A stretch of DNA of 64,000 bases from Buttiauxella selenatireducens (GCF_031432975.1 NZ_CP133838.1:4960001-5024000); one strand, 5' to 3'. Counted from the first letter of the stretch, positions 27,770 to 38,983 are shown. A program made the numbers and translations. Notes: generated by a model not told the origin, from the sequence alone.

Positions 27770-28459
27770 CTGCGAAATTTCCAGATGTGGCAATAAACGG
27801 CTGTCATCAATCTGCATCAAGTCGCCATCGCGCAGGTTTATCCAGCACGCCTGTAACCCACTGCGAATCGCCCCTGCGACATCCGTCGTCAGGTCATCGC
27901 CAACATGCAGGATATGGCCGAGCGGAACATTCAGCTTTTCTGCTGCCAAATGATACATGTCGTTGAAGGGCTTGGAACGCCCATGAGGACCCGCTCGCAA
28001 GACAAACTTAAAGTAATGATCGAGGCCAAAAAGATGGGGCTCGGCATTACCGTTTGTAATCGCCACCAGCGGCCACTTTTTAGCAAGCGCAGCCAGCGTG
28101 TCGTGAGTTTCTTGCGGCACGTCGATTTGACTACGCCAGTGGGCAAAGTTCTCCATCGATGCCTGTGCGCCTGCGGAGGCTTCCTCTGCCGAAAGACCCG
28201 CGTTTAACATCGCTTGTTCTACCGCACGGCGACGCCATTCGGTGACATCGTGATAAATATCTGGTTCTGCGAGGCGCAGCGCATGTCGAATACGCAAAAA
28301 ATCGGGGCGTTGAAGATGGTTTAGCTTCGGATGGTAATTCTGCACGAAGCTCATTGATTCCCGCTCGGTACGCTCAATCACCGCACGGTTGTCGTACAGC
28401 GTATCGTCGAGATCAAAAGTGAGCGCGGCAATAGTCCCTAATGGGCGGTAAAAATGCAT
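27743..28459 (-). CDS. yigB: HAD phosphatase YigB (riboflavin pathway)
   Basis: 238 residues, the E. coli length. HAD subfamily IA with motif [13 protein letters not shown] (near 13-24), motif [10 protein letters not shown] near 118, and motif [16 protein letters not shown] near 185. E. coli YigB dephosphorylates 5-amino-6-(5-phospho-D-ribitylamino)uracil and FMN. Its start codon shares one base with the xerC stop, so it is translated from the yigA-xerC-yigB mRNA. The uvrD promoter lies in its 3' end. Confidence 0.95.
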   Translation of the reverse strand: MHFYRPLGTIAALTFDLDDTLYDNRAVIERTERESMSFVQNYHPKLNHLQRPDFLRIRHALRLAEPDIYHDVTEWRRRAVEQAMLNAGLSAEEASAGAQASMENFAHWRSQIDVPQETHDTLAALAKKWPLVAITNGNAEPHLFGLDHYFKFVLRAGPHGRSKPFNDMYHLAAEKLNVPLGHILHVGDDLTTDVAGAIRSGLQACWINLRDGDLMQIDDSRLLPHLEISQLASLTALI

Positions 28460-29364
28460 TACGATTTCCCTCGTTTAGCGCGTGGATGGGCAGCATCATA
28501 CACTGAGGCTAAGTGTTGGAAGTCGAGATGGGTATAGATTTGCGTCGTGGAAAGATTGGCGTGGCCTAATAACTCCTGCACGCCGCGCAAATCACCGCTG
28601 GATTCCAGCATGTGCGTGGCGAATGAGTGGCGCAGTTTGTGTGGATGTACATGGCTGTTCAGCCCCTGTTTTATCCCCCACTCGCTAAAACGTTTCTGGA
28701 CGTTGCGCGTTGAAATACGCTTCCCTTGTTTCGAGAGAAACAGCGCATCGTCATCCGGACCAAAAAGCTCGCGCAAATCCAGCCAGTGTTCAACCCAGAT
28801 AACGGCAGATTTCCCCACCGGAACCCGACGCTCTTTGCTGCCTTTCCCCATCACCCAAACTTCGCCCGTCGTCAGGTCGATATGACGACAATCCATATTA
28901 ACCAGTTCAGAAAGACGCAGCCCTGCTCCGTACATGACTTCCAGCATTGCACGGTCGCGTACCGCAAGCGGATCGTTAATGTCGATATCCAGCAGACGGT
29001 TAACGTCATCGACATCGATATTTTTGGGCAGGTGACGGCCAGCTTTCGGCGTCGTTATACCTTTTGCGGGATTGGCTTTAAGTTCGCCCTGGCTGACACA
29101 CCAGTCAAAGAAACTGCGAAGCGCGGAGAGACGTAATGCCAGGCTTGACGGCCCAAGACCTGCCTTGCGGCTGCGAACGGCCAGGGAACGAACCACCGCT
29201 GCATCGCACTGCTGCCAGGAGTTCAACTTCATCTCAGCGGCAAGGCCGATAATCGCAGCCAACTGACGACCATAATTAAGCAAGGTCAGCGGGCTTAGCT
29301 GGCGCTCTACTTTCAGGTAGCGCAGAAAGCCATCGACAGAGGATTGCAGCGGGGAGACGGTCAT
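28459..29364 (-). CDS. xerC: Tyrosine recombinase XerC
   Basis: A 301-residue site-specific recombinase which, with XerD, resolves chromosome dimers at dif under FtsK control. N-terminal SAM-like domain, then the catalytic domain with the Arg of [28 protein letters not shown]-like [16 protein letters not shown] containing the nucleophilic Tyr near 278. E. coli XerC has 298 residues. The ATG at 29364 overlaps the yigA stop by four bases, which fixes the start. Confidence 0.97.
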   Translation of the reverse strand: MTVSPLQSSVDGFLRYLKVERQLSPLTLLNYGRQLAAIIGLAAEMKLNSWQQCDAAVVRSLAVRSRKAGLGPSSLALRLSALRSFFDWCVSQGELKANPAKGITTPKAGRHLPKNIDVDDVNRLLDIDINDPLAVRDRAMLEVMYGAGLRLSELVNMDCRHIDLTTGEVWVMGKGSKERRVPVGKSAVIWVEHWLDLRELFGPDDDALFLSKQGKRISTRNVQKRFSEWGIKQGLNSHVHPHKLRHSFATHMLESSGDLRGVQELLGHANLSTTQIYTHLDFQHLASVYDAAHPRAKRGKS

Positions 29365-30065
29365 ACTCGCTCGATCCAACGCTCCAGAAGATCGGGCAGC
29401 ATCAGCGCCAGTTCGTGCAGTAATTGCGTGCCTTGCCCTTCCTGGTAATGCTGAGGATCGCGGCTACTGAATACCAGCACGCCTAAATCCGCATCACTTC
29501 CTAACAGCGACAGTGCCACAGAACCAATAGCTTTTGCCTGAGGCAAAACAACCAGTAACTCAGGGCCGTTCAGCGACCCGAGATAATGCTGTCGGTCGCC
29601 CAGACGTTGAATGCGAAGCGACTCGAAAGCCTGTCGACTCAGCGCCAAATGCGTAAAATCAGAAGGAGCACCAATCCGCCAACGGTCTGCAAAAAGACGC
29701 ACATTCGCGCCAGCCAGACCCATTTCACGCGCCCAACGGTGCAGACGGTTGAGCATTTCCTGCAAGCTGGTTGCAGACGCCAGGCGGCCCTGCAATTTCA
29801 GTAAGCGATAGAAAAGCCCTTCGTTGGCACTCGCTTGTTCCATCAACAAGGTCATGTTTTCTTCAAGAAAATTGATATGGTTACGGCTGCGCGCCATGTG
29901 CCACTCAACCAACGATACAGTACCGCGCACCGGATGCGGGACTTGCATCTGTTCTACATGCTGGGCGTTACGAATAAAGAAATCGGGATGACGTAGCAGA
30001 TACTCCGCCACAACACGGTCATCCAGTTCCAGTACGGCTTCTTGCTGTTCCTCGGCGTTCTTCAT
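29361..30065 (-). CDS. yigA: DUF484 family protein YigA
   Basis: A 234-residue DUF484 (GAF-like fold) protein, close to the E. coli length of 235. Conserved points are [12 protein letters not shown] (near 19-30), [10 protein letters not shown]-like [13 protein letters not shown] and the C-terminal [17 protein letters not shown]. No biochemical role is established. It overlaps dapF upstream and xerC downstream by four bases each, so the dapF-yigA-xerC-yigB genes form a tightly coupled operon. Confidence 0.93.
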   Translation of the reverse strand: MKNAEEQQEAVLELDDRVVAEYLLRHPDFFIRNAQHVEQMQVPHPVRGTVSLVEWHMARSRNHINFLEENMTLLMEQASANEGLFYRLLKLQGRLASATSLQEMLNRLHRWAREMGLAGANVRLFADRWRIGAPSDFTHLALSRQAFESLRIQRLGDRQHYLGSLNGPELLVVLPQAKAIGSVALSLLGSDADLGVLVFSSRDPQHYQEGQGTQLLHELALMLPDLLERWIERV

Positions 30066-30886
30066 AGATGTATAAATCCATCATAGACATGGGCCGCCGG
30101 ACCGGTCATAAACAGCGGATTTCCCGGCCCTTTCCAGGCGATATCAAGGCGGCCACCAGGCAGCTCTACGCGAACCTGTTCCGCAAGTATTCCTTGCAAG
30201 ATGCCCACGGCAACTGCGCCGCAAGCTCCACTACCACAAGCTTGTGTTTCCCCCGCGCCGCGCTCATAAACACGCAGGCGGATATGCTCTTTCGTCACGA
30301 CCTGCATAAAGCCGATATTCGCGCGCTCCGGGAAACGCTCATGGTTTTCCATCACCGGCCCCAATGTTTCCACAGCAGCCGTCGTCACATCATCGACTTG
30401 GATAACGCAATGCGGGTTACCCATCGAGACGACGCCACACATAATGGTTTGTTCGGCGGCACGCATAATATAGGTCTTTTCCGCTTTGTTTGCGCGGAAC
30501 GGTACGGCGGATGGCTCGAAGTTCGGCTCACCCATATTCACGCATACCAGCTCATCTTCGGTCACGCTGAGGACCATGCGACCATTGGCAGTGCTGACGC
30601 GAATATCGCGTTTGTTAGTCAGCCCTTTCAGGCGCACAAAACGCGCGAAACAACGCGCACCATTGCCGCATTGAGAAACTTCGCTGCCATCGGCGTTGAA
30701 AATACGGTAATGGAAATCCAGGTCAGGATCGTAAGGTGGCTCAACCACCAGCAACTGATCGAAACCCACTCCCAGATGTCTGTCGGCCAGTCGGCGAATC
30801 AGCTCAGGGGAGAAATAGACGTTTTGAGTCACCGCGTCGACGACCATAAAGTCATTACCAAGGCCATGCATCTTCGAAAACTGCAT
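30062..30886 (-). CDS. dapF: Diaminopimelate epimerase
   Basis: 274 residues, the E. coli length. Converts LL- to meso-diaminopimelate for lysine and peptidoglycan synthesis without a cofactor, using two cysteines: Cys73 in SQCGNGARC and Cys217 in [12 protein letters not shown]. The ATG at 30886 ([13 protein letters not shown]) has GGAGCAGAAG just upstream. A second ATG four codons earlier overlaps that site and is less likely. Confidence 0.97.
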   Translation of the reverse strand: MQFSKMHGLGNDFMVVDAVTQNVYFSPELIRRLADRHLGVGFDQLLVVEPPYDPDLDFHYRIFNADGSEVSQCGNGARCFARFVRLKGLTNKRDIRVSTANGRMVLSVTEDELVCVNMGEPNFEPSAVPFRANKAEKTYIMRAAEQTIMCGVVSMGNPHCVIQVDDVTTAAVETLGPVMENHERFPERANIGFMQVVTKEHIRLRVYERGAGETQACGSGACGAVAVGILQGILAEQVRVELPGGRLDIAWKGPGNPLFMTGPAAHVYDGFIHL

Positions 30887-30924
30887 CTTCTGCTCCATAT
30901 ACGCGGCTACTTATCGATAATTAG

Positions 30925-31131
30925 CTAGTAGACAACCTGAGTCGGTGCGTTATCCGTACCACGATTATTGCGGTCTGGCGTCGCCGATTGGGTCTTTTTC
31001 TCAGGACTTACCTGAGTCGCGGGTTTGGTTTTACCATCGGCAGGCGGAAAGTACAGAGGCCCTTTAAGACCGCAGCCAGAAAGACTGAAAAGTGCCAGCA
31101 TAAATGCCAGTGGGCAGAAAATTTTCTTCAT
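30925..31131 (-). CDS. lptM: Lipoprotein LptM (YifL)
   Basis: A 68-residue lipoprotein with a signal peptide ending in the lipobox LSGC (Cys20), then GLKGPLYFPPAD, which is the conserved mature N-terminus. The rest is Pro/Thr/Gln-rich. E. coli LptM assists maturation of the LptD-LptE lipopolysaccharide translocon in the outer membrane. It lies 38 bases upstream of dapF and is divergent from cyaY. Confidence 0.95.
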   Translation of the reverse strand: MKKIFCPLAFMLALFSLSGCGLKGPLYFPPADGKTKPATQVSPEKKTQSATPDRNNRGTDNAPTQVVY

Positions 31132-31259
31132 TATTGAGATGCCTGTAATCCAATATTCTGTCTTCTATCATCGCAGGTGATCCCTGAAAAGCAATACTCT
31201 TTTCTATTCACGGGTGTTGCTTTTATACTGCCCTGAAGACGAACAACTGAGAAAAAGAT

Positions 31260-31580
31260 ATGAACGACAGTGAATTTCATCGCCTGGCTGATGGCCTGTG
31301 GTCAACAATCGAAGAACGCCTGGATGACTGGGATGGGGACAGCGATATTGACTGCGAAATCAATGGTGGCGTGCTGAGCCTGAGTTTTGAGAACCGCAGC
31401 AAGATTATTATCAATCGCCAGGAACCTCTGCATCAGGTCTGGCTTGCGACCAAAAGTGGCGGCTACCATTTTGACCTGAAAGGGGATCTCTGGATTTGCG
31501 ATCGCAGCGGCGCTGAGTTTTGGGCGTTGCTGGAAGAGGCTTGCACGCAGCAAGCCGGAGAGCCGGTTAGCTTTAGCTAA
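31260..31580 (+). CDS. cyaY: Frataxin homologue CyaY
   Basis: 106 residues, the E. coli length. Acidic first helix ([23 protein letters not shown], rich in Asp/Glu) followed by the frataxin beta sheet with [20 protein letters not shown]. It binds iron and modulates Fe-S cluster assembly on IscS. It ends two bases before the converging cyaA stop. Confidence 0.97.
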   Translation: MNDSEFHRLADGLWSTIEERLDDWDGDSDIDCEINGGVLSLSFENRSKIIINRQEPLHQVWLATKSGGYHFDLKGDLWICDRSGAEFWALLEEACTQQAGEPVSFS

Positions 31581-31582
31581 GT

Positions 31583-34135
31583 TTAGCTATTGCTGTACTG
31601 TTGAAGCAGCGGTGTTGAGCTATCATCATGATTAGCTGGCGTCGCTGCTGTGATAGCCTGGTTGCGGAACGGAATGACCTGAGAGCGCCCATCCACTTTC
31701 ACAATCTGATAAAACTGTGGCAGGTTGAAGTTGATAAAACTTGAGCCGTAGGTAAAGCGATCGTGCGACGATGAGTAGAAACGGCTAACGTCACGCACTA
31801 AATCTTCTTTGCTACCTTCGCAGTGGTGATATACCTCTGCCCGGTTGCTCTCATCAAGAATGTAGATATTGAATCCTTGATCCTCATTCGCTTCTTCAAA
31901 GAAGAATTGAATGATCCCTTCGCTGGCAAACCCATCGACCACCGACGGCAATTGAACCTGGTTGGTTTCAACTTGCACTGACAAGCCATGCAGTTTGTTA
32001 TGCGAAATCGCGCCGTAGAACTCGACCGCATTTTCTAGTTTTTGCACCGATACGCTTAGACGTTCGAAGAACAGCCCCCACGTTTGGCCAGAGATCCGCA
32101 ACGCTTTAAAGCGGCCAGGCTCCTGGCGAGTGCTCGACAAACGGAAGTCGATACATTCAGAAACCAGCTGCTGTACTCGAGTGCGGATTAACCCTCGCAG
32201 ATGCTGGCTATAGCAGAAAACTTCAACGCTATCAGGTGGTGCGGCATCCTGGTGCATTTTGCCCAGAATCGTTTTCAGGGCTTCAATCATGGACTGTTCA
32301 CCATTGAAGTGCAGTGTACGCACTTCATTCCATGAGTTGCGGTAAAGCAAATCAACGCTTCCTACCAGGCACTGCTGTTGCTGCCCGAAACTGAATACAT
32401 CCAGCTTACGGAAATCGAAATGAACAACCTGATTGCGGAACGCGGCTGTCGGGTCGTATTCGAGGTTAACGATTATAGCCAAATGGCGAATTTCACATGG
32501 GCTATACAACGCTTTCGCTGTTGGTGCAGGCAAACGTAGCGGGAAATGGTGCGACACATCGGCAACCATTTCCTGCAGTTTTGGTAAATCACAAATACCG
32601 TTGCCCTTAATAAACAGACGGGTGCGGGAAGTCAGCAGGCCATTGAAGTAGGCCCATGCCACCAGCTTATTAAGATAACGGTTATATTCCAGCGGTTGAT
32701 GGCTGATGATGGAATCCATGTTCGGCGCGCGGTTGTACAGATACCAGCCTGAACGGTTGGCACGGCCCGGCGGCACATGGATGAAGGTCAGATTGGGTTC
32801 TGACAGATCAGGGGAGATCTGTGGGTTAACCAATGTCACTTTGCCCGGCAGCGCTTCAAACGCCGCATACAATTTACGGGTTAAAACACCAATATCTTGT
32901 GGGCTTGCACTGACGCTCAGATTATTGCGGCGCGCGAAACGAATCAGGTTACGATAGCTTTGCATCATCGCATCCAGAAGCTCGTTATGTGCATCACGAA
33001 CCTGGTCAATTTTCCAGTTGGCGCGGTTATCCAGCATCGCCAGGCGTGCTTCGTCCCAGCCCCAATCTTTGACCAGTTGGCTTAATACTTCACGACGCCA
33101 GCCAACGCACGCACGTTCACGGGAAAGTTTTTCGCACACTTTGAGATAGAAGCAACGGCGGACTAAATCCAGACGTGCGTTGTCTTCGATTTGCGAAAGA
33201 TAGTGAGTCACTCGCTCCAGCATCATGCAATACGGATCAAGCCCGAAAGAGACTATCTCACCATCATGCAAACGTTGTTTGATGTCTTTTGCCAGCAAAC
33301 GCGTGTTCGGATATTCCCAGGAATAAGCTTCAAGCAGCAGCGTTTTCAGCACCGCTTTATAAGGAGAGTCGATACTTTTATAGAGCTGCCAAAGGCTGGC
33401 ACCAAAGTACTCTTCAGCCGAAAGGGAACTTAAACCGCCGAGATCCAGCCACTCGTTTGGTGTGAGCACACCCTGAGAATAGAGGCTCATCACGTAATCG
33501 TCGTAATGATCTTCTTCATCACCCGGAACCATACTCCAGAGAATACGTTTCCCGGCCAGGCGCACCGCAGTACGATAAAATTCATCCAGCAACAAGATGT
33601 GTTGTGTAGAACCGCAATCTTCACCGCCCAGGCTGCCACTTTCGTTGTGGCGGAAGCGGTTTTCGTCAATCAGGAAGAAACTGACTTCAACACCTAAGGA
33701 GGCTGCCCAGCTTTCCAGCACACTACATTTGCGTTGCAGTAACTGGCGCTCGTCGTTATCGAGCCAGGACTGGTGACACACCCAAATATCCAAATCGGAT
33801 GAACAGCTCTGCCCAACGGACGAGGTGCTGCCCATTGAATAAAGACCTGTAATAGGTAATTCACCCGGATCGGTTTTCTGCGGCGGCATGCCACGCATCA
33901 ATTCGAGTTCGTTTAGGTAGTGGCGTTGGGTTTCATCAGGCGTGTAGATGCAAATGCCATGTGGAACGTTACCTTCAAGGTAACCTGGCATCAGCGGGTG
34001 ATGATAATGTAGCAATGTTGGCAGAAGACTGTAGACCTGTTGGAAAGCAGGCCCCATGGCAGCAAGTGCGCGATCTACACGCAGTTGGTTAATGGCATCC
34101 AGTCTCTGTTTAAGAGTCTCAATATAGAGGTACAA
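31583..34135 (-). CDS. cyaA: Class I adenylate cyclase
   Basis: 850 residues against 848 in E. coli. The N-terminal half is catalytic, with the nucleotidyltransferase-like [15 protein letters not shown] (about 107-121). The C-terminal half is the regulatory region that responds to the glucose phosphotransferase system. The start is TTG (34135), giving [14 protein letters not shown]. coli cyaA also starts at TTG, which keeps expression low. No ATG in frame fits. It is divergent from hemC, with a CRP site between them. Confidence 0.97.
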   Translation of the reverse strand: MYLYIETLKQRLDAINQLRVDRALAAMGPAFQQVYSLLPTLLHYHHPLMPGYLEGNVPHGICIYTPDETQRHYLNELELMRGMPPQKTDPGELPITGLYSMGSTSSVGQSCSSDLDIWVCHQSWLDNDERQLLQRKCSVLESWAASLGVEVSFFLIDENRFRHNESGSLGGEDCGSTQHILLLDEFYRTAVRLAGKRILWSMVPGDEEDHYDDYVMSLYSQGVLTPNEWLDLGGLSSLSAEEYFGASLWQLYKSIDSPYKAVLKTLLLEAYSWEYPNTRLLAKDIKQRLHDGEIVSFGLDPYCMMLERVTHYLSQIEDNARLDLVRRCFYLKVCEKLSRERACVGWRREVLSQLVKDWGWDEARLAMLDNRANWKIDQVRDAHNELLDAMMQSYRNLIRFARRNNLSVSASPQDIGVLTRKLYAAFEALPGKVTLVNPQISPDLSEPNLTFIHVPPGRANRSGWYLYNRAPNMDSIISHQPLEYNRYLNKLVAWAYFNGLLTSRTRLFIKGNGICDLPKLQEMVADVSHHFPLRLPAPTAKALYSPCEIRHLAIIVNLEYDPTAAFRNQVVHFDFRKLDVFSFGQQQQCLVGSVDLLYRNSWNEVRTLHFNGEQSMIEALKTILGKMHQDAAPPDSVEVFCYSQHLRGLIRTRVQQLVSECIDFRLSSTRQEPGRFKALRISGQTWGLFFERLSVSVQKLENAVEFYGAISHNKLHGLSVQVETNQVQLPSVVDGFASEGIIQFFFEEANEDQGFNIYILDESNRAEVYHHCEGSKEDLVRDVSRFYSSSHDRFTYGSSFINFNLPQFYQIVKVDGRSQVIPFRNQAITAATPANHDDSSTPLLQQYSNS

Positions 34136-34194
34136 GACATATCGCCTGATGGTTTCAGTATTTCGAAAAAACCCGTTTCCCGGTTGTTGCCTCT

Positions 34195-34245
34195 ATTATA
34201 AACGACAAGGCAAAGAATTGCTGGAAACGTGATCAATTTAACACC
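34195..34245 (-). promoter_or_regulatory. cyaA promoter with CRP site
   Basis: TATAAT (minus strand, 34195-34200) is a clear -10. A CRP-like site, TGTTA-N6-TCACG on the minus strand (34228-34243), lies just upstream and its flanks match the CRP site I recall in the E. coli cyaA control region. There it allows cAMP-CRP to repress cyaA, and the same feedback is likely here. Confidence 0.65.
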
Positions 34246-34356
34246 TTGCTGGTTGACCGTAAAGAAAGATGCGCTACACGCCAAGTTCCTCTCCGGCTCC
34301 CTGCTTTATATTCCATAATACGAAAGACATCCCTCTTTTCCGAAAAACCGTTGAAA

Positions 34357-34386
34357 CTGACAGCCTTCCGTGAAGAGTGGTAGGAT
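34357..34386 (+). promoter_or_regulatory. Probable hemC promoter
   Basis: CTGACA (34357-34362), 18-bp spacer and TAGGAT (34381-34386), ending 30 bases before the hemC start. Each hexamer has five or four matches to the sigma70 consensus. Confidence 0.5.
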
Positions 34387-34416
34387 GGTCAGGGACGATA
34401 ATTACGGTAACTAGCA

Positions 34417-35358
34417 ATGTTAGACAATGTATTAAGAATTGCCACTCGCCAAAGCCCATTAGCACTTTGGCAAGCACATTATGTCAAACAACGCCTGATG
34501 GCGAACCATCCCCAGCTCACGGTTGAACTGGTGCCTATGGTTACGCGTGGCGACATCATTCTTGATACACCGCTGGCAAAAGTTGGCGGCAAGGGATTGT
34601 TTGTCAAAGAGTTAGAGCTCGCCCTTCTTGAAGGGCGTGCAGATATCGCAGTGCATTCAATGAAAGATGTACCTGTCGAGTTTCCTGAAGGGCTTGGCCT
34701 GGTGACAATTTGCGAGCGCGATGATCCGCGTGATGCCTTTGTTTCCAACAATTTCGCCAACCTCGATGATTTGCCAGCTGGCAGCGTAGTCGGTACATCA
34801 AGCCTCCGTCGCCAATGCCAGATTGCCGAGCGTCGCCCGGACCTGGTCATTCGTTCATTACGCGGCAACGTCGGCACCCGTTTGGGTAAACTCGACAATG
34901 GTGACTACGATGCGATTATTCTTGCCGTCGCCGGTCTTAACCGCCTTGAATTGCAATCCCGCATTCGTTACGCCTTGCCATCTGAAGTTTCTCTTCCCGC
35001 TGTGGGCCAGGGAGCTGTCGGCATCGAGTGTCGCCTTGACGATATACGTACTCAGGAGTTGCTTGAGTCGCTAAATCACGAAGAAACGGCGATTCGCGTC
35101 CGGGCAGAGCGTGCCATGAACATGCGTCTTGAAGGCGGATGCCAGGTGCCAATCGGCAGCTATGCCGAATTAAGCAATGGCGAGTTATGGCTGCGGGCAT
35201 TAGTGGGCGCACCCGATGGTTCAATCCTGGTTCGCGGTGAACGTCGTGGTAAACCAGAAGATGCCGAAGCTATGGGTGTTTCCCTTGCTGAAGAACTCCT
35301 TGATAAAGGCGCCCGTGAAATTCTCGCCGCAGTTTATGACGGAGATGCTCCGGCATGA
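34417..35358 (+). CDS. hemC: Hydroxymethylbilane synthase
   Basis: 313 residues, the E. coli length. Polymerises four porphobilinogen units. The dipyrromethane cofactor Cys242 is in [12 protein letters not shown], and the N-terminal [13 protein letters not shown] and the DPRDAF loop are conserved. First gene of hemCDXY. Its stop overlaps the hemD start (ATGA). Divergent from cyaA. Confidence 0.98.
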   Translation: MLDNVLRIATRQSPLALWQAHYVKQRLMANHPQLTVELVPMVTRGDIILDTPLAKVGGKGLFVKELELALLEGRADIAVHSMKDVPVEFPEGLGLVTICERDDPRDAFVSNNFANLDDLPAGSVVGTSSLRRQCQIAERRPDLVIRSLRGNVGTRLGKLDNGDYDAIILAVAGLNRLELQSRIRYALPSEVSLPAVGQGAVGIECRLDDIRTQELLESLNHEETAIRVRAERAMNMRLEGGCQVPIGSYAELSNGELWLRALVGAPDGSILVRGERRGKPEDAEAMGVSLAEELLDKGAREILAAVYDGDAPA

Positions 35359-36095
35359 CGATCCTTGTCACCCGCCCTTCGCCCGCAGGGGACGAGTTAG
35401 TGAGCAGACTGCGCGCACTGGGGCAGGTGGCTTACAGCTTCCCTCTCATCGAGTTTTCCCCAGGCCGACAGTTGGACAAACTGCCGGCAATGCTCGCGAG
35501 CCTTTCCGCAGGCGATCTGGTTTTCGTTCTATCGCAGCACGTCATACATTATGCCCAGCCACAATTAAGCCAAAATTCGATGTCATGGCCTGCAAATCTT
35601 GCCTGGTTTGCGATTGGACGTACGACTGCATTAGCGTTTCATACAGTCAGTCATTTGCCGGTTCGTTATCCACAAGATCGGGAAACGTCGGAAGTCTTGC
35701 TACAATTACCTGAATTACAGAACGTTGCCGGGAAACGAGCGCTCATTTTACGCGGCAACGGTGGCCGTGAACTGTTAGGTGAAACGCTGACAGAACGCGG
35801 TGCAGAAGTGACGTTCTGCGAATGTTACCAAAGAAGTGCCAGAATTTATGATGGAACAGAAGAAGCCTTTCGCTGGCGCGAGCGTGGGGTTTCAACGCTG
35901 GTCGTGACGAGCGGTGAAATGCTACAGCAACTTTATGCGCTCATTCCCGAATGGTATCGAAAAAACTGGTTACTCCACTGCCAACTCTTAGTTGTTAGTG
36001 AGCGTCTGGCAGACCTTGCCCGGGATCTGGGCTGGCAAGATATTCGGGTCGCCGATAACGCAGACAATGACGCGCTGCTTCGCGCGTTACAATAA
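35355..36095 (+). CDS. hemD: Uroporphyrinogen-III synthase
   Basis: 246 residues, the E. coli length. Closes and inverts ring D of hydroxymethylbilane. The family is weakly conserved, but [13 protein letters not shown] at the N-terminus, [13 protein letters not shown] (near 130) and [11 protein letters not shown] (near 185) are the expected landmarks of the two-domain fold. Translationally coupled to hemC by a four-base overlap. An ERIC-derived segment separates it from hemX. Confidence 0.96.
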   Translation: MTILVTRPSPAGDELVSRLRALGQVAYSFPLIEFSPGRQLDKLPAMLASLSAGDLVFVLSQHVIHYAQPQLSQNSMSWPANLAWFAIGRTTALAFHTVSHLPVRYPQDRETSEVLLQLPELQNVAGKRALILRGNGGRELLGETLTERGAEVTFCECYQRSARIYDGTEEAFRWRERGVSTLVVTSGEMLQQLYALIPEWYRKNWLLHCQLLVVSERLADLARDLGWQDIRVADNADNDALLRALQ

Positions 36096-36103
36096 ACTTT
36101 AAC

Positions 36104-36166
36104 CTAAGATAATTCGAGTTACAGGAAGGCGGCGACGCACATGCAACTTGGATTTTGACGGGTATA
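36104..36166. repeat. Internally deleted ERIC element in the hem operon
   Basis: About 63 bp retaining the ERIC ends, AATTCGAGTTACAGGAAGGC on one side and TTTTGACGGGTATA on the other, without the central ERIC1R/ERIC2 region seen in the elements at 18928 and 25379. Short ERIC forms with internal deletion are known. It lies within the hemD-hemX gap and is therefore transcribed as part of the operon mRNA. Confidence 0.75.
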
Positions 36167-36184
36167 CAATAATGGGACGCTACA

Positions 36185-37366
36185 ATGACGGAACAACAGA
36201 ATACCTCCGCCATGGTTGAAGAGACCACACCTGCGGTGGAAAGCGCACCGCTTCCAGAACAACCACCAAAAAAAAATCGTAATGGTATTGCCGGAATTGC
36301 CCTGGGTGCGATTGCCATTGCTATTGCCCTGGCGCTAGGTGGCGGTCTTTACAGTTATGGTAAGCATCAGTCAGCGGCGCAAACGGCCAACACCGATGCT
36401 CTGGCAACACAGTTAATCGCCTTACAAAAGCAGCAAGAACAGCAGCAATCAGCGCTGGAAACGACCATCAAGCAGCAAGCGTCGGCTCTCGAAGAGTCGA
36501 ATCGTCAGCAGGCGAATCTGGCGCGTGAGCTTGATGAAGTCCAGCAAAAAGTGGCGACGATTTCAGGAAGTGATGCAAAAACCTGGCTGTTAGCGCAGTC
36601 CGATTTCCTGGTGAAACTGGCCGGTCGAAAACTGTGGAGCGATCAGGATGTCACTACCGCCGCTGCACTTTTGAAAAGTGCAGATGCCAGCCTTGCTGAC
36701 ATGAATGATCCGAGTCTGCTTGTTGCTCGCCGTGCGCTGACAGATGACATTGCTGCACTGTCTTCTATTACTCAGGTCGATTACGACGGGATTATCCTCA
36801 AGCTAAATCAGCTTTCTAATCAAGTCGATAACTTGCGCCTTGCAGACAATAATACCGATGACACGCCGATGGACTCTGATGGTAGCGAGCTTTCAAGCAC
36901 CGTCACGGAATGGCGTCAGAACCTGGCAAAAAGCTGGCACAACTTTATGGATAGTTTCATTACTATTCGTCGTCGTGATGAAACAGCGGTTCCGCTTCTG
37001 GCACCAAACCAGGATGTTTATCTGCGTGAGAATATCCGCTCGCGTCTGCTGGTTGCAGCGCAAGCCGTTCCACGTCATCAGGATGAAACCTATAAGCAGT
37101 CGCTGGAGAATGTCTCCACCTGGGTTCGTGCCTATTACGATACCAACGACAGTGTGACCAAATCGTTCCTCGATGAACTGGACTCTCTCAGCCAGCAAAG
37201 CATCAATATGGATGTGCCGCAAACGCTGGAAAGCCAACCTCTGCTGGAAAAACTGATGCAGACTCGGGTGCGCAATTTACTCGCTCAGCCCGCTGCGAGT
37301 ACCGCAGCGCCAGCGCCAACTGAACCTGTACCAGCACCGGTGCCTGCACCCACTCAAGGAGAATAA
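36185..37366 (+). CDS. hemX: HemX, membrane protein of the hem operon
   Basis: 393 residues, the E. coli length. A Pro/Glu-rich cytoplasmic N-terminus (1-35), one membrane helix ([20 protein letters not shown], about 37-56), a Gln-rich coiled coil (about 75-125) and a periplasmic domain follow. The tail is Ala/Pro-rich. It was once annotated as uroporphyrinogen-III methyltransferase, but it lacks the SAM-methyltransferase motifs, and its function is not settled. Two bases separate it from hemY. Confidence 0.93.
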   Translation: MTEQQNTSAMVEETTPAVESAPLPEQPPKKNRNGIAGIALGAIAIAIALALGGGLYSYGKHQSAAQTANTDALATQLIALQKQQEQQQSALETTIKQQASALEESNRQQANLARELDEVQQKVATISGSDAKTWLLAQSDFLVKLAGRKLWSDQDVTTAAALLKSADASLADMNDPSLLVARRALTDDIAALSSITQVDYDGIILKLNQLSNQVDNLRLADNNTDDTPMDSDGSELSSTVTEWRQNLAKSWHNFMDSFITIRRRDETAVPLLAPNQDVYLRENIRSRLLVAAQAVPRHQDETYKQSLENVSTWVRAYYDTNDSVTKSFLDELDSLSQQSINMDVPQTLESQPLLEKLMQTRVRNLLAQPAASTAAPAPTEPVPAPVPAPTQGE

Positions 37367-37368
37367 GC

Positions 37369-38565
37369 ATGATTAAAGTCTTATTACTCTTTCTGTTGTT
37401 GATCGCCGGGATCGTCCTCGGGCCGATGCTTGCCGGGCATCAGGGCTATGTGCTGATCCAGACTGACAATTACAACGTGGAAACCAGCGTCACGGGCCTG
37501 GTGATCATTCTTATCCTGAGCATGGTTGTGCTGTTCGCCATCGAGTGGGTACTGCGTCGTGTTTTCCGTACCGGTGCTCGTACACGTGGTTGGTTTGTTG
37601 GACGTAAAAGCAGCCGCGCGCGTAAGCAAACTAAAGCTGCATTGCTGAAACTGGCAGAAGGTGATTATCAGCAAGTTGAAAAGCTCATGCTGAAAAATGC
37701 CGATCATGCGGAACAGCCAGTGGTGAACTATTTGCTGGCCGCCGAAGCTGCACAACAGCGCGGCGATGAAATCCGGGCAAACCAACATCTTGAACGTGCG
37801 GCAGAGCTGGCAGACCACGATCAGTTACCAGTAGAAATTACTCGTGTACGCCTGCAACTGGCTCGCAATGAGAATCACGCAGCGCGTCACGGTGTGGATA
37901 AATTACTGGAAACGGCTCCGCGTCATCCAGAAGTTCTACGTCTGGCTGAAATGGCTTATGTTCGTACCGGTGCGTGGGGCTCGCTGCTTGATATTTTGCC
38001 AGCAATGGACAAAGTACAGGTTAGTGATGAAGCCCATCGTGCAGAGCTTCAGCGCCAGGCCTGGATTGGTTTGATGGATCAGGCGATGGCTGATCAAGGT
38101 AATGATGGCCTGAAAACCTGGTGGAAAAACCAAAGCCGTAAAACACGCCACGAGACGGCGCTACAGGTCGCTATGGCGGAGCATCTCATTGAATGTGACG
38201 ATCATGACGCTGCGCAGGAAATCATCCTTGATGGTCTAAAACGCCAGTTTGATGAACGTCTGGTGTTGCTGATGCCGCGTTTGAAATCAGGAAACCCAGA
38301 GCAACTCGAAAAAGCCCTTCGTCAGCAGATCAAAACTCAGGGCGATCGTCCGTTGCTGTACAGCACACTGGGACAGTTGCTGATGAAGCACGGTGAATGG
38401 CAACCCGCATGCGAGGCATTCCGCGAAGCCATCAAACAGCGCCCTGATGCGTTTGATTACGCCTGGCTGGCAGATTGTCTGGATCGTCTGCACCAACCTG
38501 AAGAAGCGGCGACCATGCGTCGTGACGGCCTGTTGTTAACTCTGCAAAATAATCCTAATCCGTAG
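37369..38565 (+). CDS. hemY: HemY, TPR-containing inner-membrane protein
   Basis: 398 residues, the E. coli length. Two N-terminal membrane helices (about 4-22 and 41-62) anchor a cytoplasmic domain of TPR-like helices (for example VNYLLAAEAAQQRGDE and PLLYSTLGQLLMKHGEW). It is linked with heme synthesis by its operon, but it is unrelated to the protoporphyrinogen oxidase HemY of Gram-positives. Followed by an intrinsic terminator. Confidence 0.94.
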   Translation: MIKVLLLFLLLIAGIVLGPMLAGHQGYVLIQTDNYNVETSVTGLVIILILSMVVLFAIEWVLRRVFRTGARTRGWFVGRKSSRARKQTKAALLKLAEGDYQQVEKLMLKNADHAEQPVVNYLLAAEAAQQRGDEIRANQHLERAAELADHDQLPVEITRVRLQLARNENHAARHGVDKLLETAPRHPEVLRLAEMAYVRTGAWGSLLDILPAMDKVQVSDEAHRAELQRQAWIGLMDQAMADQGNDGLKTWWKNQSRKTRHETALQVAMAEHLIECDDHDAAQEIILDGLKRQFDERLVLLMPRLKSGNPEQLEKALRQQIKTQGDRPLLYSTLGQLLMKHGEWQPACEAFREAIKQRPDAFDYAWLADCLDRLHQPEEAATMRRDGLLLTLQNNPNP

Positions 38566-38570
38566 TCACT

Positions 38571-38594
38571 AAGGGCGAAATCTTTCGCCCTTTT
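38571..38594 (+). terminator. Terminator of hemCDXY
   Basis: A 10-bp stem AAGGGCGAAA/TTTCGCCCTT with a two-base centre is followed by TTCCCTTT, six bases after the hemY stop. Confidence 0.85.
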
Positions 38595-38621
38595 CCCTTT
38601 CTCGCTTCCCTTTCTGAAAGC

Positions 38622-38826
38622 AAAAAAAAACACCCGCCAAAAGGCAGGTGTTAAAACAGGTCTGTATGACAACTAAATGGTGCTTCACTCAACGTTATGT
38701 CCATGGTGTTGGATGAGGTCTGAAAGACGACATCTGTCGGTGGACGATAAGCACCGTAAATCGGCTCTGCGTCATTCCTGGGTTTATGAAGCCTAAGCAA
38801 ACATAAGAAGTGGAATGAGCATCTAC
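38622..38826 (-). ncRNA. glmZ: Small RNA GlmZ
   Basis: A 205-nt RNA on the minus strand beginning GTAGATGCTCATTCCA and containing CATGGACATAACGTTGAG and GAAGCACC, close to E. coli GlmZ. It ends at a CACCTGCC/GGCGGGTG stem followed by nine T residues. GlmZ pairs with glmS mRNA through the AACGTTGAG segment and activates glucosamine-6-phosphate synthase translation with Hfq. GlmY and RapZ control its RNase E decay. Its place next to hemY is the same as in E. coli. The two directions end back to back, with the hemY terminator beside it. Confidence 0.93.
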
Positions 38827-38837
38827 AGATATATTAT

Positions 38838-38853
38838 TGCACGATACGTGCCA
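38838..38853 (-). promoter_or_regulatory. Sigma54-type promoter of glmZ
   Basis: TGGCACG-N4-GTGCA on the minus strand matches the -24/-12 consensus TGGCACG-N4-TTGCA except for one base. The -12 C at 38839 predicts initiation at about 38827, next to the conserved GlmZ 5' end. An A/T-rich TAATAT overlaps it and could act as a sigma70 -10. Overlapping sigma54/sigma70 promoters are known for glmY and glmZ in enterobacteria. Confidence 0.7.
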
Positions 38854-38965
38854 TGTTTGTATTCAAAATTAATATGAGTATGTAATCGTTTTGCATTCAG
38901 CATGTTACCGGAGGACTTTCAGGTGCCCGGTCCGTTGCTTTCACTCATTAATCCCATCGCAACAG

Positions 38966-38983
38966 TGTCTCTTTTTAGAGACA
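38966..38983. promoter_or_regulatory. GlrR-type activator site upstream of glmZ (proximal)
   Basis: Perfect TGTC-N10-GACA, the pattern bound by GlrR (YfhA), about 150 bp upstream of the predicted glmZ start. It fits an enhancer for the sigma54 promoter. Confidence 0.6.

Noticed and set aside
30068-30928. 286-codon open frame on the plus strand
   Set aside because: It is exactly antisense to dapF, whose length and catalytic cysteines are conserved. No family resemblance and no ribosome-binding site.
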